From: Candidatus Woesearchaeota archaeon UBA119
Lineage (GTDB): Archaea > Nanobdellota > Nanobdellia > Woesearchaeales > UBA119
Assembly (NCBI GenBank): GCA_002505945.1
Contig: DAWM01000022.1
Span: forward strand, 19,032 to 55,701
Length of the DNA stretch: 36,670 nucleotides
Direction of reading: 5' to 3'
Below, piece by piece: positions 25,536 to 36,100 of the stretch (the stretch's first letter is position 1; each line of letters opens with the position of its first letter). Below the pieces are notes generated by a model, which did not search any database, was not told the origin of the DNA, and saw only the letters and a list, made by a program, of their open reading frames with translations. Position numbers and translations under genes: made by a program.

Positions 25536-26545
25536 TTAATTATTTTCCAATGGAGGTTAAGTAACGGGCTGAGAAACCAATCAATGCCCTTGCTCTTAAT
25601 CATCTCAAACTTCAAGTGACCTACAAAGTTCTTCATGAACTCTTTGTCCTCAATTCTTCTTTCCTTCTGTATCTTCCTTCTTTGCTCTTTAATCTCTTTC
25701 TTGTACTTTTTAAACTCTGAGTAACTCTTAAGCTTCTTAGGCAGCCATCCAGAAACCAGAGCAAAATAAAGCGTGGCGAGCTCTATTAAAAGGGAAGCAG
25801 GGGCAATCAGCCATAATGTCTTGTTAGAATAATACTTCTTAATCAAGAACCTTCTATGGAATTCTAAATCATAGAACTTGTCAGGATTCCTCTTGAAATC
25901 ATATTTGTGGTAGGCGATTGCATTCGGATTGAAAAGAAGCTTGTAGCCATATATCCTTATTCTGAAGCACAAATCAACATCCGAGTGATACATAGGAATG
26001 TTCTCATCAAAGAGCCCCACTTCATCCAGGATGCTCCTTTTTATCATGCAGATGCCACCGAAATCAGTCTCCTCAACCTTCAGTTTCTTGTCTTTTTCAT
26101 TCAAATGTTTGGGCCATCCGAAACCCATATAATTGAATATCCCCCCAGCATAGTTGATATGCTTTGGCTTATTATAGAAGAGTAGTTTAGCAGAGCAGGC
26201 CGCTGCTTTCCTCTTTTCAAGTAGCTCATACATGTTTTTTATGCAGTCCTTATCAATCTTCATATCATCGTTGAAGAATGCTATATACTTGGCTTTTGAA
26301 GCCCTTATACCAACATTTACTGCAGGCCCAAACCCAATGTTCTTTTTGGTGTTTATTATCCGAAGCTTACTGTATCTCTTTTTTGGAAATCTCTCCTTCA
26401 TAAACTCCTCAGAGCCGTCTGTTGAGCCATTTATTATCAGGATTACTTCCGTATCCTCAAAGGACTGTTCTAGAAGAGAAGAAATACATTCCTCAAGATA
26501 CTGCTTTCCGTTCCAAGAAACCACAATCGCTGAAACCTTAGCCAT
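25523..26545 (-). CDS. GT2 glycosyltransferase, rhamnosyltransferase-like
   Basis: Family 2 glycosyltransferase of 340 residues. It has VSAIVVSWNGKQYLEECI at the N-terminus, IINGSTDGS, NIGFGPAVNVGI, metal site FFNDDM, then GGICMIKR and the acceptor-side DVDLCFRIRIYGYKL. This order matches bacterial and archaeal rhamnosyltransferase/WbbL-type proteins. A C-terminal hydrophobic segment (about 250-270) and a very basic stretch follow. It likely extends a glycan at the inner membrane face. A promoter with TATA at 26567-26576 separates it from the upstream small-protein genes, so it may start its own operon with the radical SAM gene. Confidence 0.9.
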   Translation of the reverse strand: MAKVSAIVVSWNGKQYLEECISSLLEQSFEDTEVILIINGSTDGSEEFMKERFPKKRYSKLRIINTKKNIGFGPAVNVGIRASKAKYIAFFNDDMKIDKDCIKNMYELLEKRKAAACSAKLLFYNKPKHINYAGGIFNYMGFGWPKHLNEKDKKLKVEETDFGGICMIKRSILDEVGLFDENIPMYHSDVDLCFRIRIYGYKLLFNPNAIAYHKYDFKRNPDKFYDLEFHRRFLIKKYYSNKTLWLIAPASLLIELATLYFALVSGWLPKKLKSYSEFKKYKKEIKEQRRKIQKERRIEDKEFMKNFVGHLKFEMIKSKGIDWFLSPLLNLHWKIIKWLI

Positions 26546-26566
26546 TATTTTGCTGGTTTTCTAAAT

Positions 26567-26576
26567 GTTTTTAATC
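26567..26576 (-). promoter_or_regulatory. TATA box of the GT2/radical SAM operon
   Basis: GATTAAAAAC on the minus strand is centred about 26 nt before the ATG at 26545, giving a leaderless start. Confidence 0.4.
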
Positions 26577-26653
26577 TTTTCGCTTTTTAAAATACTCCTT
26601 ATGCACAGAAATTCACTTGTTAAAGTTAGTGTGGCATTCAAAATAGATTTTTA

Positions 26654-26920
26654 TCATATCAAGCCAATGTTCTCCATAGGCACGCAGCAGAATAAGTCTC
26701 CGCAGCCCATACCTTTGTATGCTTTTCCCTGCTCGGAATCGCATTCCTCTCTTGTCTCAACACACTTACCTTTGTACTGATTTTTGCAAGGATTCTCCAC
26801 CTCATTTATAATGTTCTCTCTGAATACCTGGAATAAAAGGTATATCACGGTAATCAAAACAACAATAATCAAAACCCATTCAACTGCATTAAACATAAAG
26901 CTTGATTTCTTGTTTTTCAT
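26654..26920 (-). CDS. Small membrane protein with CC-ending cysteine domain, copy 2
   Basis: Protein of 88 residues. A short basic start (MKNKKSS) leads into a membrane helix (about 12-33, AVEWVLIIVVLITVIYLLF). The external part of about 50 residues has cysteines in the order NPC, GKCVE, EEC, GMGC, FCC. It is paralogous to the protein encoded just upstream. The cysteine pattern ending in CC resembles compact knottin- or toxin-like disulfide folds, but no family is assigned. GAGGAG 9 nt before the ATG is a good Shine-Dalgarno site. The helix with a glutamate near its start recalls type IV pilins, but no convincing class III signal cleavage site is seen. Confidence 0.75.
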   Translation of the reverse strand: MKNKKSSFMFNAVEWVLIIVVLITVIYLLFQVFRENIINEVENPCKNQYKGKCVETREECDSEQGKAYKGMGCGDLFCCVPMENIGLI

Positions 26921-26934
26921 TTTATAATCTCCTC

Positions 26935-27195
26935 TTATTTTTTAACCATGCTGGAGGCGTTGAAACAGCAAAACTTATCACAGCCCATCCCCCTTCTAGT
27001 AATCATACCTTTTCCTGCACATTCATCTTCTCTTTCAACGCATTTTCCTCCATTATAGTTGTTACATTCAATATCAAACCTGTCGCTTCCTTGGTTGAAA
27101 AGATTGATTGCGATAAGCACAACTACAACAAGCGCGATCACGGCTAAAACCCATCCCACTCCGGATTGTATTATCTGTGATTTCTTATTTTTCAT
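26935..27195 (-). CDS. Small membrane protein with CC-ending cysteine domain, copy 1
   Basis: Protein of 86 residues when started at the ATG at 27195, which encodes MKNKKSQ as in its paralog. An upstream in-frame ATG at 27219 lies within the giant gene and is less likely. There is one membrane helix (about 14-34) and then the cysteine series IEC, GKCVE, DEC, GMGC, FCC with the same spacing logic as copy 2. The start codon overlaps the end of the giant gene (11 nt, ATGAAAAATAA), so translation is probably coupled. Copy 2 follows 14 nt after its stop. A role as membrane partner of the giant protein is inferred from this operon arrangement. Confidence 0.75.
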   Translation of the reverse strand: MKNKKSQIIQSGVGWVLAVIALVVVVLIAINLFNQGSDRFDIECNNYNGGKCVEREDECAGKGMITRRGMGCDKFCCFNASSMVKK

Positions 27196-30100
27196 TGTTG
27201 AAAAGTTCATAGTCTGCATTTTTTAAATAAGTTATATCTCCCACATAGCTCTCTAACATAGCATTTAGTTTATCTTCAACAACATCTTTGGTAGAAGCAA
27301 CCATAAACAATACACTCTCTCCACCATATTGGATCTTTTTCATATAAAAATTCTTAAAAGACCAGGCAATAAGTCCATAAGCAGGTATTGTATCCTTGTT
27401 GCCACAGAAACCATTTTGGATTGTTTCACTGAATTCCATCTCATCCTGTTTAATTGATATTGGAATTTCGCATTTCCCCTGGAACTCTTCTTTAAATTCG
27501 GCAATCCCCTCTAGACAGAAACCTTCAGATTGGTAGAAATTAATGCAAGGTGAAATCACTGGGTTTTCAACAGGTTCCGAAATAAAGATTAAGTATGTCT
27601 TGTCGTTATTTTCCGTGAATAAAGGATACTCATTCTCCTCCACAAAAAGGGTTATATCTCCAGTTCTCTCAAGTTTAATTTTAGTTTCCTTTACATTTAC
27701 ATTCTTCAACATCTCTTGAAACTTTAAATTAACCATTTTATTCTTGTTGAGGTCTTGTTTTAGTCGCATGTCAAATATGTTGAGCATTAGACGAGTTTGT
27801 AAACTATTCCAATTTGTTATAACCCAAGTATAAGGAGCAATTATAATCTGTCCTGTTTCTTTTACCAGCTCCCCTGCCTCATCTACAAATGCCTTAAATG
27901 TATTGATATCCCTTTTTCTGAAATCCATCGTGAGTACTCTCTTTCCTACCTCGTCCTTGGAAACTTTGAATAATACATTACCATCATCGTCAATGTTCAG
28001 GATTTGTTCTGATGCTTTTACTCCCTGGACGAGCTCTATAATATAGGTTTTCTCTAAGAACTCCAAAACTATCTCTTCTGTTCCAAAATCAATTTCCCGC
28101 CTCTCGCCCTCAATATCCTCAATAACTATTTTATTTATTGTATACTTAGTAGGTGTTTTTTCTTCTTGATTCCTCAGATATAACCCTAAAGCCCATCCAG
28201 GATCATCAATAGGATTCGTATATTCAAGACTTTTTATAGCATTGAAGACCTGTTCTGTCTTAAGTATTTCGCCTCCGCCGTTTGCGAGGATGTCTTTTAT
28301 CTTTGATATAACATCTCCAACTGCCATGCACTTAGGCTCATCAATATTTGCAAACCAAGGGATATCGCAGCTGCCCTCCATTGAGTGAGTAGTCTCGCTT
28401 ACAAAGAGAGAGTCTGGGTCGTACTCATAACATTCATTATCCTTGTCATAATAATACTTTGAAAACTTCAACTTTGTTTCTCCTGAGAACACAGCCTCCC
28501 TATTGCCGTCCGCTAGCTTTATCTTTGACTCTAATTTATCTGAGAATTGTGTGAAATATTTATCGTTGGATTCCAATTCAAAAATTTCTTCTCCATTTCT
28601 GATGATAAGTTGTTCATCCGAGGGGATAGGGAATTTTACCAATGTGAAATTATATGTATCTTCATCTTCTATGTAATTTATACATTCATTATCATTGATT
28701 CTTTTATTAATATCAGAAAGCGTTTCAGAGCAACCCTCATAAGCAAGCTCATTATTTCCTTTCAAATCAAAATGTTCTTTAATTCCGTCGTGCCCGCCTT
28801 CGCCTTTTTCTAATACAGTTAGAATTACATCCTCATCGCCTTGAGAACAATTCCTCACAAGAACCAGCAAGCTCCCTGTTTCACTAACCTCCCCATCTAA
28901 TATATTTACAATATTGTCTGATGTTTGGAGTTCATACAGATTCTCTCCTGAAGAATACATAAGTCCCCCTCCTTGAGAGACAACCCTAAAGCTTCCCTTT
29001 GGAAATGCTTCGGATGCATAACCTACAAACGCTTTGATGTTTTTATCGTTAAAAAACTTATCAAGTGCGTCAAGTACTGCAGTGTCAATTTCCTTTTGAA
29101 TCTCCTTACTGCATTCCTCAAGTTCCTTATTTGTTTCAATTGTTAACCCATTATATTCATCCTTCTTGAACTCAATCTCTTGGTCATTATTATAAACTCC
29201 ACCAATAGCCCAATCTTCTTTAATATAACATTCGCTTGCAGAGTTCAAGTTATGGTTTCTTATAACTGTTGGTATGTTACCTGTAAGCACAACTTCTCCT
29301 TCAACATTAATTCCTGTGCTTCCCCTTGCTAACTCATAAATCTCTCCGTTAAGATAATATCTCAATACTGCCTTTTTGTTTAAGAATACAATCTTAAGCT
29401 GCCCTAACTGCCCTCTTTCATCGAACAAGTTTTCATGTCCTGAGAAATATTGTGATTTGATGCTATTCAAATCAAGGATAATTCGTGTAGCATAATTTTC
29501 GTTATTGTTTTCAGCATCTTTTATATCAGTAATAAGTTGAGCGAAACTATCCTTCAGTTCTTGATTTATAGTTCCTACTTGATCAAACTCCATTATCAGT
29601 TTGTTTCCTTCTATCTTTAGGACAACATACCCTGAAGCAGGTATAGAAGCAATAGGATTTTGTCCATTGTTAAATTCAATGTTATACATGCTTTCTTTCA
29701 GGTCTATTCTTACCTGTTGCTGCGTATCTGTTTTTCTTCTTAGGAAAATTTTGTCGGAAGTGGGATAATCTATTATAACAGAATTGATTTCTTCAGAGCT
29801 AATGTAAAGCTCTTGGTTTATCTCTTCTCCGCCAACGAACTTAACTCCAAACTCCAGTTTATTATTTGGATATGCGGATTCAAAGTAATCCACTGCCTTA
29901 AAAAATTTCTGAATACCCATGGTTATTTCTCCCCCATTATCCAAAAGACTTTTTATCTTGCTTATTGCATCTCCTACCTCAGAACACTTTGGTTTTATAG
30001 GTGAAAGAGAAGCATCATCAGCGGTATAACATGTGTTTCCTACCATGTCTAAGGATGTTGGAGTTATATAAATGTTAGAATTGCCTTGAGCATAGCATCC

Positions 30101-33100
30101 TTCTTGTTGGAAATATTTTGAGAAAAGCAAGACGTTTCCAGATGAAAGAATACTAGACTCTTCCCCTTGAGTTACCCAAGGAGTCCTCATCTTCTTGGAA
30201 TATTGCGGATAAAATCTATAATCAGAATCAACCACGAATTGTTCATTTCCTTCCATAAGGGAAATGCTTTCTCCATTTTCTCTACCTGGCCATTTAACTA
30301 TGGTGTAATCGGAATTCCAAAGATTATCTTCAACACAGCTTATTCTGGCATTAATAGCATCCAGCGTAGGAGAACACTTTTCGTGGTAATAGATTGGCGT
30401 ATATTCTGTGGTTATAATGGAATCTATGTGGTTCTTTAGTTTAGTGTATTCATCTTCATTTGCATCTATCAAATCAACTATTACCTCTCCGTGTTGATTT
30501 TGATAGGAGCACTCCCTTAAAAATAAGAGGAAGTATTCGCCTGCCGGTTTTTCAATAATTCTCACATTATTATTGAAGTCTTTCAAGATAATTGTTTCCT
30601 GTCCCGTTATCCCATAGTTGAAGTCGCCATATCTTATTGAGAATCCTTTCATACTGTAATCAAAGTTAATAGTAAACTTAGGAGTATCATCATCTATTTT
30701 AATAATTAAGGCTTTCCAATTATTATTGAAGAACTCGGAGATAGATTCTCCAAGCTCCTCGGTTTTATCTTCTCCTCCAATCTTCTCACAATTATCCATA
30801 TGGCTTTCGATTACCCAGAATGGTTTTTCCCTTTTGATCCTAGAGTTATCATAGCTTATAATCTTCCATTTCTGAAGCTTGTCATAGCACTCTATATCCG
30901 TTCCATCTGATTTCTTCTCTGTTCTTGTTTCAAAATTGGATATGATTATGTTGTTGTTCTTACTCAAAACATAATTTTTTTCAGATGCTAAATCCAGTCC
31001 AACTTTCATTATATGGGTTGTACCAGAGGACAAGTCCACCATGTTGTTTTTAAATGTGATAGTAAGATGCCCAAGATTCCCATTAAAGTAAACTTCATTA
31101 ACCTTGTCGTGATCAATGATTATGCTCATAACGTCATCAGAGTAATCTGATAGCTTTCCATTTAAATCGTTTACAAAACTGCTGAAAGAATTCCTTATTT
31201 CATAAAACTCAGACTCCTCTCCCATAAAGTTCATCGTAATGGTGTCTCCTTCTCGTTTTAGGACCATTTTCTCTGAATTAGCGAAGTCTCCAATGCTTGC
31301 AGGGTTTGTTATTTGGATTCGATAAAAAGTATTTGTTGAGGATAAATAGAAGATGGTTTCTTCATCGCCAAGTTCTATTACCTTCCTTTCATACTCGCCA
31401 TTCTCTTTTTGATATATTATTCTTACATGCTTTATGCCTGATGTTTTAACTCCGGGGTTTGTTTGTGCACCGCCGTCATTTCCTTTAAAGAACACAGAAA
31501 ACTTCGGTTGGTCTTCATCTTCAGCTTTGTTGTATTCAATATTGTCTATGGCTTCGAAGAAATCGTTTGTATTTATCTCAGCCGATCCTCCATTCTCAAT
31601 TATATCTTTTATCGTAGTTATTGTTTCGCTTCCTTCAGGTTCTTTTTCATCCCAATACTCGCAAGCAGACCCGCTAGTTGCTCTCAAATCAGTGATATAG
31701 AGATAATTATCATTGCCCTTTAACACTCCACCTGTTTCATCAATATATCCCTTTGACATCTTAATTCTCTTGTTTCCTTCAATAGACAGTTCTAATAAGG
31801 AATAGTAACTTTCAGAATCTTGTGCTTTCATGATTATTTTGCCAATAGGTTTTTCTAGTTTGTCGCTGTATTGAGGGAAATATCTGTTGGCAGAAGTCAG
31901 TTTGAACTCATTCCAATAAGGCTGGATACTTAGTTTTTCTGTTTTCTCAAACTCAAGGTTTATTAAGGCATAATCTTTTTCTCTGTTTAATAGGTCATTG
32001 GCGCAGGTTATCCCTTTATTAATATTTGTCAAGCTCTCAGAGCAGCGTTCATATTGTACCACTCCATCCCCACTATCAAAATACTTTCTGAGCTTTGAAT
32101 TCTCTGCCTTATCAGAAGCAACCACATCCAGAATAACATTATTGCTGTCATATGAGCAGTTTCTGACAAGCTTGAGTATTCCTCCTTTTTGCATATATCC
32201 TTCCTTTATATTGACATTCTGCCCCGGTGTCTCAATATCAAACTTATCTCCTTCCTTGCTTAAATAAATTAGAGATTCACCGCTTTTCTCAAAAACACCG
32301 CCTAAATAACCATCTTCATTGAAAAATATGCCTGCCTTTCTATTCTTATCAGCAAAGAAATTATCAATTTCGCCAATAAAGGATTCAACATCTTGTTCTT
32401 TAACGAGTCCACTGCATTCAGGCAGGGAGTATTTATCAATCTGAATTCCATAAAGTGTTGTCGTTGTCTTTTTGTCATTAATGTCCTCAAGTCCTGTGTC
32501 TGTAACCTGTCCGCCTCCTAATTTCCAATTGATGGGAGTATAGCAGTATTTGGAGTTCTTTTCTGAAAGGTCAAAGTTTCCTATAATCAATGGATTGTTT
32601 GTAAGGGTGCGAGTTTCATCGGCATGTATGTAGTAAGAATCCCTACTGGCAATCACACCGCCACTGTTAAGATATTGGTATTTGAGAGTTGCCTTCTGAT
32701 TAGAAAATTCAATCATCAGCGTTTCATCTTCAAACAATCCTTTGTCTTCTTTAAAGTACTCGTTTGCGATATTATCGAGTGTAAGTGAGAAGAATGTCGG
32801 CTCGTCTTCATGGCTGTAAGCGAGGTTGTTAAGTTTAGTTGTAAAATCCTTAAATCCTTGCTTTAGTCTTTCTTCATTTATTACCTGCTCTTCTTTCCCT
32901 TTCTCGAATCGAATTTCAAACCTCCAAAAAATTCTTTCTTCTGCCTTCTTCTTTATATGCACCTTGGATGATGGGACGATGCCTGTGCTGATCTCGTCTT
33001 CTCCATAAATCTCAATTTTCAGAGTGTTAAGAAAATTAGCTTTTTCACCGTTTTCTAACACATATTCTTCAGTGTCTCCTGCTATATTAGGATAAAAGAT

Positions 33101-36100
33101 AATTGGTTCTAAATAAAGCCGATAACTTTTTTCTTCGCCGTTAGAGTAACCTACATCCAAGACATGAGACCAAGGCTTTTTTATGAAATTGAGAGCTTTA
33201 AAGAAATACTCTGCGCGCTCAATTGTCGCTTCATTAACAAAATTGTCGTGCGCTAAAACCGTCTTAATCTTTTTAATCGCAAGCCCAACCTCATCGCATT
33301 TTGGTTTTATGGGTGAAAGGGAAGCATCATCAGGGGTATAACATGTGTCTCCTACCATATTTATCTCGGTTGAACCCACAAAAATAAGATCCTCATCTTT
33401 CTTGTAACAATAGTATTCTGTGGAGTAATTATATTTTGTAAAGAGCAGTTCCTTTTCTTCAGTCCCTGAGAAAAGATTGTCTGCATTTCCCTTTATTTCT
33501 AATGGTCTGCTAAACTCTTTGGAATATTGCGGATAATACCTATCATCAGAATTGACTACAAATTGTTTATTCCCTTTCATGAGAGAAACGCTTTCTCCCT
33601 CTTTTTTACTAGGCCATTTAACTATGGTGTAATCTTCAGCGCCTAAATATTCATCAACACAGTCTATTCTTGTGTTTATGTTGGATATAGTATCTAAACA
33701 GGTTTCATGATAAAAGACCTGGTTGGCCCTTCCTTCGCTTTCCCTTATAGAAATAATCTTGTCGTTTAGGCTGTTATACTCCTTATTCCCTTCTGCTTTT
33801 CCAACAAAATCAACAACTACGCTCTCTTTTGGATAGGAGCAGTTCCTAAGAAAAATAAGGAATCCTCTCTTTCCTGCTCCTTTAAGAATGATATCCTTTA
33901 CTCCGTTGGTCTCAATTGTTTCTCCTTTTAATAAGAACGTATCAGGATTATTCCCATTATCAAATGTTGTGAGTTCTAATCCAGGAGTTTCTTCTGTGAG
34001 GTTAATAACCAGTACTTTCCAATTGTCTTCTGCGAAAAAGGACTCTACCTTATTCACAATCTCATCAATCATTGTCTCTTTTTGAACCTCAGTACAGCTC
34101 TTTATATTAGTTGGACCAGAATGGATTGCGGTTGCCCTTGGTTTATTTGCCCCATCCATTACCCAGTTTCCTTTATTTGTTTTCCTATAGCACCTTTTGT
34201 TATCATCGTCATCGTTCTCAATCATATAATTGCGCAGAAGAGTATGATAATTAAAATCAAAACCATTAGCTAGCTTCTCTCCATAATTACTCTGAGCTAT
34301 GAAATTAGTGCCTGTTGAATATTCCTTGCTATAAAAAAGCAGCTTAGCTTCCTTTTCCAGGAATTTGATTCTATATTCCTCAAGATTACCAAAGAAGTAG
34401 TTGTCAACTACCTCATTATAGTTCAGCGTGATGTTCATGGCTTCACCGGAATCTTCATTTTCCTCGATTGTACTGTTTAGAGCTTCTATGAAATTATAAA
34501 AGCCATCAATGTATTCACATTCAGCGATTGAGATTGATTTGATCGTTTTCACGGCATCTTCTCTGTTCTGATATTTATCTTCCGTAATGACTCTCCAGCT
34601 ATCTATCATCTCATTACAGGGTTTGTTATGGGTTAAGGAAATGATGTAGTTTCTTAGCCCGAAAATCTCTTTTAAGTTATATTCTGAAGTGGATTCTACA
34701 CCAATCTTTTTTAGATAAATCTTATTCTCTTCTCCTTTAAGTGTAATTTTACCGTTGGCTACAAAGATATTAAAGATATTTAATATTCCTTTAAAGCATT
34801 CCTTATTTATCAGGTTATAATTGAGCACAATATCCATTGGTTTATCATTATTAACTTCATTTTCAATCTTGCTTTTTAATCCATTTACAAACTCGTCAAA
34901 GTAAACCTTTGCAATATCCCAAGCAGTTTCCTCTCCCTTAAAATTTATTACGAGCACGGGCTCTTCATTAATCTGTTTTAGTTCTAATGCAACTTTATTA
35001 GAATAAAGGATATCGATGGGGTCTCTATTTGTGATCTCTATCCCTTTGTAATCTTCTATTAAGAACCTAATTATTGTTCTTTGCGTAGGTTCAACAATCC
35101 TTGCTATCACTTCGGTTTCCCCTGAATTAAGAGGGTCTACATTTTCCTCGTTGAGTATGGCCACTTTTTTTATTGGGTATGGTGTTGATTCTTCAGAAGT
35201 GATGAACTTAGCCACAAGTTCAGAGTCCTTTCCATCATATTCTAAGGTTTCAAGCGCATTAAGGAATTCATCAGTGTTAATAACTCGTCTGCCTTTTCCT
35301 TCCAAGGCTTCCTTGATTAGAGGTATTGCATTCCCGACATCCTCGCATTTCTTATTATAGATAGAACTTAGTTCTCCTTTGAAAGAATTGCAACTGCCTT
35401 CAAGACTTTCTTCAGTTTTACTAAGGTATATATTGGAATCATCCTTTTGATAGCATTCTTCAACATCTTTAAGATAGTATCTTGAGAATTTTATTTTTTC
35501 GTTTTTTCCTGCCTCAATGAACCCCTTATCTCCATTTATTTTTATATCTTCATCCATTTGCATTTGCTTGCTGAATTGAGGATAATATCTCAAAGAAGAG
35601 GTTAGATTAAAGTGTTTTTGTTCCTCATTAATCCTCGCTTTCTCATCTTCCCCAATTCCAAACTTAACTATAATATAATCGTTATCCTCTAATTCTATTT
35701 TTTCATTCACACAATCAATGTATTCGTTCAATTTCTCCAAGCTACCGGAGCACATCTCTTTGTGGAATACATTAGGCGCAGCGTTTTTTGCTTCTCTTAT
35801 ATCTTCTAATTTTGTTTTTAGATTATTGAATTCAGCTTCATCTTCATCCTCCCCGATGAAGTCAACTATTGCTGCTCCTGAGGGTTTTGAGCAGTTTCTC
35901 AGCAGCACCAAATAGCTTTGTCCTTTAGGTCTCTCTATAATACCCGACTCAGAACTATCTTTTAATACCAAGCTTTCCTGATTGATCTCAACATTAATTT
36001 CCTTACTCATAATATAATTACCTAATGTTGTGAACTCCAAATCAGGGGCATTCTTATCCAAAAATATAACCAAAGCCTTCGTTTTCTTATTGTTAAAGAA

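Noticed and set aside
14983..26616. TATGCACAAAGATTCAC (14983-14999) and TATGCACAGAAATTCAC (26600-26616) match at 15 of 17 positions in two intergenic regions.
   Set aside because: A pair this similar is expected about once by chance in this much AT-rich intergenic DNA, and the flanks do not match.
26654..27195. The two small membrane proteins as type IV pilins.
   Set aside because: The helix is in the right place, but there is no credible class III cleavage motif, and the conserved glutamate is absent from one copy.
30167..30439. Plus-strand frames inside the giant gene (here and near 28547, 31434, 31998 and 35718).
   Set aside because: All lie opposite conserved repeated modules and show no protein character of their own.
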